Assembly: GCF_000011305.1 (NCBI RefSeq)
Contig: NC_004369.1
Coordinates: 930,001 to 994,000, forward strand
Reading direction: 5' to 3'
From: Corynebacterium efficiens YS-314
GTDB lineage: Bacteria > Actinomycetota > Actinomycetes > Mycobacteriales > Mycobacteriaceae
DNA length: 64,000 nt
Shown in pieces: positions 14,492 to 23,915 of the stretch (positions within the stretch are counted from its first letter, which is position 1; every line of letters begins with the position of its first letter). Under the pieces are notes generated by a model. The model did not search any database. It was given only the letters and a program-made list of their open reading frames with translations, and had not been told where the DNA came from. Position numbers and translations under genes: made by a program.

Positions 14492-14875
14492 GTGCCTGTC
14501 GGAACTGTGAAATGGTATGACCCTGAGCGTGGTTTCGGCTTTGTCTCCAATCCGGGTGGCGAGGACTGCTTCGTGGGCAAGCAGGTCCTGCCCAAGGGAG
14601 TCACCGAACTCCACCAGGGACAGCGCATCGAATTCGACTTCGCCGCAGGGCGTAAAGGCCCCCAGGCCCTGCGCGTGAAGGTGCTGGAAACCCCCCGCCG
14701 TCGCCCACAGCACACCTACAAGCCGGAGGAACTCAACGGAATCATCTCCGACATGGTGACTATGCTGGAGGGGACGGTGCAACCGGCGCTGCTCAAGGGC
14801 CACTACCCCGACCGCAAGGTCGGGGAGCAGGTGGCCAAGATCCTGCGCGCCGTGGCCAAGGAACTCGAGGCATAA
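14492..14875 (+). CDS. cspB: cold-shock domain protein CspB
   Basis: A 127-residue cytoplasmic RNA/DNA chaperone. The cold-shock domain covers residues 1-66, with VKWYDPERGFGFVS containing the RNP1-type aromatic motif. A C-terminal extension of about 60 residues (KPEELNGIISDMVTMLEG...) makes it nearly twice the size of CspA-type proteins, as in actinobacterial CspB (mycobacterial Rv0871). GTG start at 14492 with GAGG about five bases upstream. It is monocistronic, closed by the terminator at 14926. Confidence 0.9.
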   Translation: MPVGTVKWYDPERGFGFVSNPGGEDCFVGKQVLPKGVTELHQGQRIEFDFAAGRKGPQALRVKVLETPRRRPQHTYKPEELNGIISDMVTMLEGTVQPALLKGHYPDRKVGEQVAKILRAVAKELEA

Positions 14876-14925
14876 CCAGCGGGCCTGCCAACCGGGGTCG
14901 ACCCGGGTGGCCGAACCGGACACAG

Positions 14926-14971
14926 CAACGGTCCCCGGGGTTCAGAATGACCTGAACCCCGGGGACCGTTG
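14926..14971. terminator. 20-bp perfect inverted repeat between convergent genes
   Basis: The arms at 14926-14945 and 14952-14971 are perfectly complementary with a six-base loop. It separates cspB from the convergent DUF2771 operon and likely works in both directions, though T-tracts are weak. Confidence 0.8.
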
Positions 14972-15030
14972 TCCTATCTGTGTGAGTGGTGCATCGACGA
15001 GGTGATGCCGCGGTGGCCTCTGCTGTTCCT

Positions 15031-15558
15031 CTACTGCTCCACAGTGGCCAGGGACCAGGTGGTGGTGTAGGGGGTCTCCTCGCCGTTGTCATCCGTTCCG
15101 ATCATCACGGAGGTCACCTCCACGACCACCAGACGGGGACGTTCTCCGCCCTCGGTCACGGGATCAACCGAACCGGGAACCGTGACCTCGGTTGTTTCGT
15201 AACTGGTGTGGTAGAACTCGTCGTTGGCTGCCGGATCATCGTAGATGGTCAGCAGGTACCAGTCGTGGTCGTGGATGATCTCGGGGATGGTCAGCCGCAG
15301 TTCCTCATCCGCACCGACCTCGAGGGTGGGAACCTCGTTCTCCGCGCATTCCACACCCGGCTCACAGATGCTGTAGGGGAAGACCTCGATCTCACCGGCG
15401 GGTGAGCTGGCGGTGATGGAGACGGTCTCCGGTTCCGGTTCTGGGCGGTTGTTCCACCAGTTCTGGAACACAACAGAGATCACCACCACAACCACCACCG
15501 CCACGAGCAGCGTCGCGATCTGGATGAAATTCTTGCGTTTGGTCTTCCGGCTAGCCAT
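15031..15558 (-). CDS. DUF2771 family membrane-anchored protein
   Basis: A 175-residue protein with a basic N-terminus (MASRKTKRKN), one transmembrane or uncleaved signal helix (about residues 12-30), and an extracytoplasmic domain with two Cys (CEPGVEC) that may form a disulfide. It resembles DUF2771, an actinobacterial family of unknown function. It is the last gene of a minus-strand operon, 15 bp after the glutaminyl cyclase-like gene, which suggests a related cell-envelope role. Confidence 0.8.
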   Translation of the reverse strand: MASRKTKRKNFIQIATLLVAVVVVVVISVVFQNWWNNRPEPEPETVSITASSPAGEIEVFPYSICEPGVECAENEVPTLEVGADEELRLTIPEIIHDHDWYLLTIYDDPAANDEFYHTSYETTEVTVPGSVDPVTEGGERPRLVVVEVTSVMIGTDDNGEETPYTTTWSLATVEQ

Positions 15559-15573
15559 GGAACCTGATTCTAG

Positions 15574-16404
15574 TCAGCGCTGATCGGCGCCGACGAACCG
15601 GACCTCGTAGAGGTCGGGCCAACGCTTGCCGCTGAGGTAGAAACGGTCCGTTCCGGGAATGTGGGCGATGCCGTTGAGCACATTGTCCGGATCGGGCAGG
15701 GCGTTGTTGGGCAGCACCGAACCGTCGATGACGGCGGTGACCTCACCGGTGGTGGGGTCAAACCGGATGATGTCGGTGTCGAGGAAGATATTGGCGTAGA
15801 CCTCACCATCCACGCACTCGAGCTCATTGATCCCGGTGACCGGTTGCCCGGCGAGTGTGACCTCCACCCGGGAGGTCTCCGCGAAGGTGTCCGGATCCAG
15901 GTGGCGGATCTCATCGGTGCCATCCGACATGATGAGGGTGTCCCCGAGGGAACACAGACCCCAGCCCTCACCCTCGTAGGAGACCCGGTCGATCTCCTCC
16001 AGGGTTCCCGCCTCCCGTTTGAAGGCGGTTCCCGCCCTCCAGGTCAACTGCCACACATGATCACCGGTGTGGGTGACACCCTCACCGAAGAACCGGTCCT
16101 CCAGCTGGTGGACATCGGACCGTTGCCCGTCGAGTGTGGTGCGGAAGATCTCCGAACCACCGTACTGGCCGGTGCCCACCAGCAGCTGATCCCCATCGAC
16201 CTCCAAGCCCTGGGTGAAGACGGTGTCATCGAAGGGATGGACGGTGATGATCTCCGGGACCAGGCGCTCAACCGTTCCCGTGGGTGATGGGGAGGATTCC
16301 GGGGAACCGGGGGCGTCGGTAGCCGTGGAACACCCGGATGACAGGACTGACGACAGGGTGATGGACAGCACCACGGGGATGGCAGACAGTTTATTGGGCA
16401 GCAT
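15574..16404 (-). CDS. glutaminyl-peptide cyclotransferase-like lipoprotein
   Basis: A 276-residue predicted lipoprotein: hydrophobic signal followed by SSGC with Cys25, then a Ser/Pro-rich linker and a five-bladed propeller-like domain. It matches the plant/bacterial type glutaminyl cyclase family (Glu_cyclase_2), with motifs FTQGLEVDGDQLLVGTGQYGGS and INELECVDGEVYANIF. Enzymes of this family convert N-terminal Gln to pyroglutamate. Here it would act on exported proteins outside the membrane; the substrate is unknown. Gaps of 11 and 15 bp to its neighbours show an operon. Confidence 0.87.
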   Translation of the reverse strand: MLPNKLSAIPVVLSITLSSVLSSGCSTATDAPGSPESSPSPTGTVERLVPEIITVHPFDDTVFTQGLEVDGDQLLVGTGQYGGSEIFRTTLDGQRSDVHQLEDRFFGEGVTHTGDHVWQLTWRAGTAFKREAGTLEEIDRVSYEGEGWGLCSLGDTLIMSDGTDEIRHLDPDTFAETSRVEVTLAGQPVTGINELECVDGEVYANIFLDTDIIRFDPTTGEVTAVIDGSVLPNNALPDPDNVLNGIAHIPGTDRFYLSGKRWPDLYEVRFVGADQR

Positions 16405-16415
16405 GACTGCTGAGT

Positions 16416-17132
16416 CTAAACCGTCTCCGCCTCATCCCACAGGTGTTGGTTCACCTCGGAGAAGGTGGGCATGAACGCGGCCACCGGTCGCTTCTCGCCG
16501 ATGCGGAAGACACTGCCGTACTCCATCCATGCCTCCACCAGCTGGATACCGCTGAAGGAACTGATGAACCACACCTCGGCGCGGCGCATCTCCTCGATGT
16601 CGAAACCCTCCGGGCGGGCCTTCGGGGTCGCGCCCTGGGTGAGGAGGTAGTTCATCACCGGGGTCTCCAGTACTGACGGCAGCGCACGCTCGTGGGTGGA
16701 ATGGAAGACGATGTCACCCTGGAGAACGAGGAATGATCCCTCGATGGGGCTGATGGCCCTTCCGCGTTCGTTGATGAGCAGGCCGGTGTCAGCACCGCGG
16801 CGGCGTGAGGCGGCCTGGGCGCGGGACTGCCAGGCCTGATCACGGCCCCTGATACCGGGGCTCTCCCGTTCATCGGTGTGTCCGTGCGCATCCACGGTGA
16901 TGGTGGGGGAGAAGGGGCGGGAGGGGCGGATCTCCACGTTGTAACCGTGGTTCTCCGCCAGGATGGTGACAAAGACATCGGGTCCTGCGCAGCGTAGTTT
17001 CTCGCGGATCTCATCCTCGTACGCAGCTGCTGCGGGGATCTGGGTGACCAGCCGTTGCATATGGGCGGAAAACGCCCGGACCCGGCCGTTGAGCATGTGA
17101 AAACTTGTGGCCACCACGGTGTGTCGATGCAC
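16416..17132 (-). CDS. class IV aminotransferase-like protein lacking the PLP lysine
   Basis: A 238-residue protein resembling 4-amino-4-deoxychorismate lyase / branched-chain aminotransferase (class IV). Two departures are visible. First, it begins at about the GVFET strand (here VVATSFHMLNGRVRAF), so about 30 N-terminal residues of the family are missing; the frame upstream has no ATG, GTG or TTG before a TGA. Second, the position of the catalytic lysine (GLK in PabC) reads GIRGRD, with AGG for Arg. The family glutamate segment survives (ISPIEGSFLV). Catalysis by the usual mechanism is doubtful. It is the first gene of the operon with the cyclotransferase and DUF2771 genes. GTG start at 17132 is uncertain. 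Confidence 0.75.
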   Translation of the reverse strand: MHRHTVVATSFHMLNGRVRAFSAHMQRLVTQIPAAAAYEDEIREKLRCAGPDVFVTILAENHGYNVEIRPSRPFSPTITVDAHGHTDERESPGIRGRDQAWQSRAQAASRRRGADTGLLINERGRAISPIEGSFLVLQGDIVFHSTHERALPSVLETPVMNYLLTQGATPKARPEGFDIEEMRRAEVWFISSFSGIQLVEAWMEYGSVFRIGEKRPVAAFMPTFSEVNQHLWDEAETV

Positions 17133-17441
17133 CTTCCGTTCTAGAACTGACGCCTGCCGAACAACTTCCCCATAAATGGAGGACAGCCAAACAGTAGCAT
17201 CTCAGCGGGTGGGGCAGTTGATGAAGGTCCTTAATTGCCCGTTCTTTCTCCGTTGGAGTTGCCTGTCACCGGGTAGGGGTGAAACAATTTCCACGCACTC
17301 ATAGCACCTAACTGCTTGCCGGTTGCGGGAGGGCCCCATCAATGGCACCTGTGTCGCAGGCAGTGGACGGGATGCAGACGCGTCGCTTTCAGTGCGTCCC
17401 CAGCCGGGGGCGCTTCCCAGCATAGAAACAGGTTTGCGGTC
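17133..17441. promoter_or_regulatory. divergent promoter region before the purine permease
   Basis: No gene is supported here. Before the permease start there is a GC-rich leader with a possible hairpin (GGGATGCA near 17370 with TGCGTCCC near 17394, enclosing the palindrome GACGCGTC). I could not match it to a known purine-sensing riboswitch. Confidence 0.4.
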
Positions 17442-18902
17442 ATGACGTCGAAAAACGCAACGGAGCCCAGGGGTGTCCTGGACCGTTATTTCTCCATCTC
17501 CGAGAGGGGGTCGACCATCGCCACGGAGATCCGTGCCGGTGTGGTCACCTTCTTCGCGATGGCCTATATCATCATCCTCAACCCGCTGATCCTCGGTACC
17601 ACCGAGGATGTCAACGGTAACACCCTCGGTATCCCCCAGGTCGCGGCGGTGACCGCGCTGGCCGCCGGTGTCATGACCATCGCCTTCGGTCTCATCGCCC
17701 GGTACCCCTTCGGTATCGCGGCGGGCCTGGGCCTGAACACCCTGGTTGCGGTCACCCTCGTCGCCAGTGAGGGACTGACCTGGCCGGAGGCGATGGGCCT
17801 GGTCGTCATCGACGGTATCGTCATCGTCATCCTGGCTGTCTCGGGATTCCGCGTTGCGGTGTTCCGCGCCATCCCGCAGTCCATGAAGGCAGCCATCAGT
17901 GTCGGCATCGGCATGTTCATCGCGATGATCGGTCTGGTGGATGCTGGGTTCGTCCGGCGTATCCCCGATGCCGCCGGAACCACCGTCCCCGTCACCCTCG
18001 GTATCGACGGGTCGATTGCCTCCTGGCCCACCCTGGTGTTCATCATCGGTGTCCTGCTGTGTGGCATCCTCGTTGTCCGCGGTGTGCGTGGCGGCCTGTT
18101 CATCGGCATCCTGGGCACCACGATCGTGGCCATCATCGCCGAGGCGATCTTCGGGGCGGGTGCCTCCTTCGAGGACGGTGAACCCAACCCCGAGGGCTGG
18201 TCACTCGCGGTTCCGGGCATCCCAGACTCCTTCGGTGGTGTGCCCGACCTGTCCCTGGTCGGTGCAGTCGACCTCATCGGCGCCTTCACCCGCGTGGGCG
18301 TCCTCGCCGCCAGCCTCCTGGTCTTCACCCTCGTGCTGGCCAACTTCTTCGACGCCATGGGCACCATGACGGCACTGGGCAAGCAGGGCAACCTCACCGA
18401 TGCCGACGGCAACCTGCCGGACATCAAGAAGGCCCTGGTTGTTGAGGGTGCCGGCGCCATCGTCGGTGGCGCGGTCTCCGCATCCTCCAACACCGTCTTC
18501 GCCGACTCCTCCGCGGGTGTGGCCGACGGTGCCCGCACCGGCCTGGCGAACATCGTCACCGGTGGTCTGTTCCTCCTCGCGATGTTCCTCACCCCGCTGT
18601 ATGAGATCGTCCCCATCGAGGCCGCCGCCCCCGTCCTGGTGATCGTCGGCGCCATGATGATGGGCCAGGTCCGCGAGATCGACTTCTCCAAGTTCTACAT
18701 CGCCCTGCCGGCGTTCCTCACCATTGTCACCATGCCGTTCACCTACTCCATCGCCAACGGCATCGGCGTCGGTTTCATCATGTACGCCGTCATGGCCGCC
18801 GCCGCGGGTAAGAGCAAGCAGATTCACTGGCTGATGTGGCTGGTCGCCGCCCTGTTCGTGGTGTTCTTCGGCATCGATCCGATCATGGCCGCGGTGTCCT
18901 GA
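17442..18902 (+). CDS. AzgA-type NCS2 purine (adenine/guanine/hypoxanthine) permease
   Basis: A 486-residue polytopic membrane protein with about 12-14 hydrophobic helices, matching the AzgA/GhxP branch of NCS2 permeases that import purine bases with protons. Typical segments are RAGVVTFFAMAYIIILNPLIL near the N-terminus, FFDAMGTMTALGKQGN and SSNTVFADSSAGVADGARTG. ATG at 17442 (MTSKNATEP) is chosen; a longer open frame from 17316 codes low-complexity sequence unlike the family. The methyltransferase gene follows two bases after the stop. Confidence 0.9.
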   Translation: MTSKNATEPRGVLDRYFSISERGSTIATEIRAGVVTFFAMAYIIILNPLILGTTEDVNGNTLGIPQVAAVTALAAGVMTIAFGLIARYPFGIAAGLGLNTLVAVTLVASEGLTWPEAMGLVVIDGIVIVILAVSGFRVAVFRAIPQSMKAAISVGIGMFIAMIGLVDAGFVRRIPDAAGTTVPVTLGIDGSIASWPTLVFIIGVLLCGILVVRGVRGGLFIGILGTTIVAIIAEAIFGAGASFEDGEPNPEGWSLAVPGIPDSFGGVPDLSLVGAVDLIGAFTRVGVLAASLLVFTLVLANFFDAMGTMTALGKQGNLTDADGNLPDIKKALVVEGAGAIVGGAVSASSNTVFADSSAGVADGARTGLANIVTGGLFLLAMFLTPLYEIVPIEAAAPVLVIVGAMMMGQVREIDFSKFYIALPAFLTIVTMPFTYSIANGIGVGFIMYAVMAAAAGKSKQIHWLMWLVAALFVVFFGIDPIMAAVS

Positions 18903-18904
18903 CC

Positions 18905-19741
18905 GTGGCAGCCGTAGAGCGCATCATCATCACCGACCCGGCCGATACCCGCCTGGATGACTTCCGCGACCTCAACCGCTCCGATTTCCGCCCGGATCTC
19001 CCCGGTGGCAGGGGACTGGTCATCGCAGAGGGGCCGCTGGTGACCGGCCGGCTGCTGGAATCACGGTTCCCCGTCCGGGCGCTGGTCGGATTCCGGGGCA
19101 AACTGGATGCCTTCCTCGCCGAACATGAGGTGGGTGACATCCCCGTCTATGAGGTCACCCGGGAGGTACTGGCCGAGGTCGCGGGATTCGACATGCACCG
19201 CGGTCTCCTGGCCGCCGCAGACCGCGTGGAGGAACCCACCGTGGCATCGGTCCTGGACGGCGCCCGCACGGTCGTGGTGCTGGAGGGTGTGGGAGACCAT
19301 GAGAACATCGGTTCCATGTTCCGCAACGCCGCCGGCATGGGGGTTGATGCCATACTCTTCGGCAACGGCTGCGCCGACCCGCTCTACCGCCGTGTGGTGC
19401 GGGTGTCCATGGGACATGTCCTCCGCCTCCCGTACGCGCATCTCGCCGGTACCTACACCACGTGGCAGAGGTCCCTGACCGAGCTTGCCGACGCCGGCTT
19501 CCACCTCGTCTCCCTCACCCCGGATCCGGAGGCTGTCCACCTGGAGGATGCCCTGGCGGGGAGGGAGAAGGTAGCACTCCTCGTCGGTGCCGAGGGACCG
19601 GGGTTGACCGAGCATGCCATGAGGGCGACCGATGTGCGCGCCCGGATCCCCATGGCCCCCGGAACGGACAGCCTCAACCTGGCGACCTCCGCCGCCATCG
19701 CCTTCTATGAACGCGACCGTTCCCAGCGTCACCTGCGCTGA
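18905..19741 (+). CDS. SpoU/TrmH-family RNA 2'-O-methyltransferase
   Basis: A 278-residue SPOUT-fold enzyme, predicted to transfer a methyl group from S-adenosylmethionine to a ribose 2'-OH in rRNA or tRNA. Motif 1 is GVGDHENIGSMFRNAAGMG, motif 2 VALLVGAEGPGL and motif 3 IPMAPGTDSLNLATSAAIA. The N-terminal 100 residues form the usual substrate-binding region. The GTG at 18905 lies two bases after the permease stop, so the genes are coupled. The target nucleotide is unknown. Confidence 0.88.
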   Translation: MAAVERIIITDPADTRLDDFRDLNRSDFRPDLPGGRGLVIAEGPLVTGRLLESRFPVRALVGFRGKLDAFLAEHEVGDIPVYEVTREVLAEVAGFDMHRGLLAAADRVEEPTVASVLDGARTVVVLEGVGDHENIGSMFRNAAGMGVDAILFGNGCADPLYRRVVRVSMGHVLRLPYAHLAGTYTTWQRSLTELADAGFHLVSLTPDPEAVHLEDALAGREKVALLVGAEGPGLTEHAMRATDVRARIPMAPGTDSLNLATSAAIAFYERDRSQRHLR

Positions 19742-19759
19742 GGTCCGCTCCTGGGTGGT

Positions 19760-20803
19760 CTATGGTTCGGTAGTCCCGGGATCCCCGCTGTAGAGGTCCT
19801 CATCCGCGCCGGGACGGCGCCCCCTCCTGGACGTGCCGCCGCTGTCTTCGTCGCGGGCTGTCGGGCGCGGTGCATCACCACGGCCGGTGTCCGTGCTGCG
19901 CACCGTATCCGGTGGAGCCGGGGTTGTTTTGCGGTCGGTGTGCCGGAGTCGCTCCGCCACGGTGGAACCGAGGTCCCGGCCCGCCCGGAACAGGGTCTTC
20001 CCCAGGCTCTGCGCGGCGCGGGCAACTTTACCGGCACCGTCGACCACCCGGTGGGGGACCACACGGTCGGGGATGTCATGTTGTTCGTAGTCGTCGTAAT
20101 CCGCTGATTCGCGCAGCCCGAGTTTCTCGGCGGCGTTCTGGGTGACCTCATCCACCGACGGCTGACGTCTCGGGGCGGCGATCCGGGGTTCGGGACGCCC
20201 GTCCACGGCGAAGGCGACCACGTTGATGTCGGGTGAGGTGGCGGGATCGAATCCCAGCCAGGCGCGTTGTGCCTCCCGGACCAGTTCGATCGGGTTGAAG
20301 GGCAGGGACAGCGGGCTGGTCCGTTCCCCCTTCTTCCCGGCCCAGTAGGGTGCCTCAAACCCTCCGGGCACCCCGATGTCCTCGAAGACCCGTTCCTCAC
20401 GAGCGATGAAGGACCGCTTGATGGCATCGCCCCTGATGTGGGCGAACCCGCCCAGGGTGGTGTGCTCATTCTCGGCGAAGACATAGATATCCGAGGCAGG
20501 CATGGACTTCAGGATGCGTGGATCGAGTGACTCCATGGAGGAGACATCCTCAAGGGCCGTCTGGATGATAGTCACACCTGGGAAACCGGCGATGTAGAAC
20601 TCATTCGCCGAGGCGGGCGCGGATCGGCTGAGGGAGAACTGGCCGATGGGTGTGATCGGCCAGGCGGGGTTCAGCTGCGCCAGATACTTGCGGCCGAATC
20701 CACGGTCGGCACGGGGGCCGGAGCGGATGATGGCGTGCGGATCGGCTGCCGTCACAAACCAGAAGGTGACAATGGCCGCATTCTCTCCCAGCTGTTGAGG
20801 CAT
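19760..20803 (-). CDS. DUF6928-like protein downstream of sepH
   Basis: A 347-residue cytoplasmic protein. The first 215 residues form a globular domain beginning AAIVTFWFVTAADPHAIIRS, which I associate with the actinobacterial DUF6928 family. After it come about 130 residues of charged, disordered sequence ending in GTTEP. No catalytic motif is recognised. The ATG is 12 bp after the sepH stop, so the two are co-transcribed. That makes a role near the division machinery possible but unproven. Confidence 0.7.
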   Translation of the reverse strand: MPQQLGENAAIVTFWFVTAADPHAIIRSGPRADRGFGRKYLAQLNPAWPITPIGQFSLSRSAPASANEFYIAGFPGVTIIQTALEDVSSMESLDPRILKSMPASDIYVFAENEHTTLGGFAHIRGDAIKRSFIAREERVFEDIGVPGGFEAPYWAGKKGERTSPLSLPFNPIELVREAQRAWLGFDPATSPDINVVAFAVDGRPEPRIAAPRRQPSVDEVTQNAAEKLGLRESADYDDYEQHDIPDRVVPHRVVDGAGKVARAAQSLGKTLFRAGRDLGSTVAERLRHTDRKTTPAPPDTVRSTDTGRGDAPRPTARDEDSGGTSRRGRRPGADEDLYSGDPGTTEP

Positions 20804-20815
20804 GACTGATCAGTC

Positions 20816-21868
20816 CTATTTCTTCGGGCGCCTGGTGTTGGCGCGAACTCCCAGCAGAACATCTTCCCAGTGCGGGGTGACCGCTTTGCGACGCCGGTTG
20901 CGTGGTGCCTCCTCCGGTGCCCGCCCGGTCTCACCCTCGGCTGCGGTGACCTCGTCGTCCGCGTCGGTGCGGCCGGTGGCGTGTTCGTCGGCGCGACGGT
21001 CATCGTCACCGGAATTCTCATAGTCCTCATCATCGCCTGCGTACTTCCCACCACCGACCGAGGTCAGGGTGCGGACGGGCTGGATGAAATCGGGGTCAAT
21101 GAGGTCGGCTGCCACCGGGGTGCGCGGATCGGAGGTGGGGGAGCTGGTGTTGTGCAGGTTGAGGGACCATTCGGCGTGGTTGTTGCTGAGACCGGCCTTC
21201 CAGTCCACCCGGACGATCCACTGGTTGGAGGCATCCCGGTAGGCATCCCACACCGCTGAGGTGAGGTCGTGGCCGCGGGCGGCGAAGGCGGTGGCGAGAA
21301 TCTCCCACAGGGTGAGCTTGGCCGGGCCGTCCTCGCGCACCGGGTGCGACTGCTTGGCCAGCTCGGCGATGCGGGCCCGCTCCAGCAACACCGGATGGGC
21401 GTAGGGCTCGATGCGGGCCTCGGTGACACCGTTTTCCTCGGCGACCTCGGCGACGGTGGCGCCGGCGCGGATGCGTGTCTGGATCTCCCGTGGCGACATG
21501 ATCAATGGCGCACTGATGCGCGGGTCGATCTCCCGTTCCTCCCGCGGGGTGCGGCCGGTGGGCGCAGCGGGCGTATCGACGGGCTCCGCGGTGGGATCAC
21601 TCTCACCCTGGGTGTCCGTATCCTCCGGGGCGTCCGGGTCGGCATCGCCGTTGACCGGGGCGAGGGACACGCTGCCGGTTCCCCCGGGCACGTAGACACC
21701 GGTGGTATCTGTGACGGTGACGGGGGCAGGTGCTGGGTGACCGGCCACGATGTCCCGGAGTTCGTCGGTGACCGCGATGAAGAATTCCTCGGCACCGTCC
21801 TCAGGGGAGGTCTTGAACACCAGGGACGATTCGGTGGAATCACCGCTGACGAGGAAGATTTCCCGCAT
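20816..21868 (-). CDS. sepH: septation protein SepH
   Basis: A 350-residue homologue of SepH, the actinobacterial FtsZ-binding division protein (formerly DUF3071). The N-terminal DUF3071 portion (REIFLVSGDSTESSLVF) is followed by a helix-turn-helix (MSPREIQTRIRAGATVAEVA, about residues 123-142) and the conserved WEILATAFAARGHDLTSAVWDAYRD and VRVDWKAG segments. A charged disordered C-terminus carries RNRRRKAV. AAGGAG precedes the ATG by five bases. It neighbours serC as in mycobacteria (Rv0883c next to Rv0884c). Confidence 0.9.
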   Translation of the reverse strand: MREIFLVSGDSTESSLVFKTSPEDGAEEFFIAVTDELRDIVAGHPAPAPVTVTDTTGVYVPGGTGSVSLAPVNGDADPDAPEDTDTQGESDPTAEPVDTPAAPTGRTPREEREIDPRISAPLIMSPREIQTRIRAGATVAEVAEENGVTEARIEPYAHPVLLERARIAELAKQSHPVREDGPAKLTLWEILATAFAARGHDLTSAVWDAYRDASNQWIVRVDWKAGLSNNHAEWSLNLHNTSSPTSDPRTPVAADLIDPDFIQPVRTLTSVGGGKYAGDDEDYENSGDDDRRADEHATGRTDADDEVTAAEGETGRAPEEAPRNRRRKAVTPHWEDVLLGVRANTRRPKK

Positions 21869-21946
21869 GTTGACTCCTTTGGCTTCAGTGATGACGGTGA
21901 GTTTACTTCAAGGGGGCACCACCGTGATGTGTTTACCCAGCTTAAC

Positions 21947-21995
21947 GAAAAAACGCGCTGCCCCGTGGTACCGGGGCGGTACCGGGATAGCGCGT
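21947..21995 (-). terminator. serC terminator
   Basis: On the minus strand, ACGCGCTATCCCGGTACC pairs imperfectly with GGTACCACGGGGCAGCGCGT, followed by TTTTTT. It lies between serC and sepH, so the two are separate transcription units. Confidence 0.85.
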
Positions 21996-22020
21996 CCTGC
22001 AGGAAAAGCCTGCGCTGGTG

Positions 22021-23795
<1,775 letters not shown>

Positions 23796-23915
23796 TTGGA
23801 GACTTTTGTGTCGCGCAACAACATTCTGGCTGCACGTGATGCGTCCGACCTGGTTATTGAATCTGGTGACCTCCCGCAACCCGGGGGAACCGACAAAAAG
23901 TTTGAAAGGGAAATC

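Noticed and set aside
17316..17441. Longer start for the purine permease
   Set aside because: The extra 42 codons encode low-complexity sequence without family similarity, and no ribosome site supports the upstream start.
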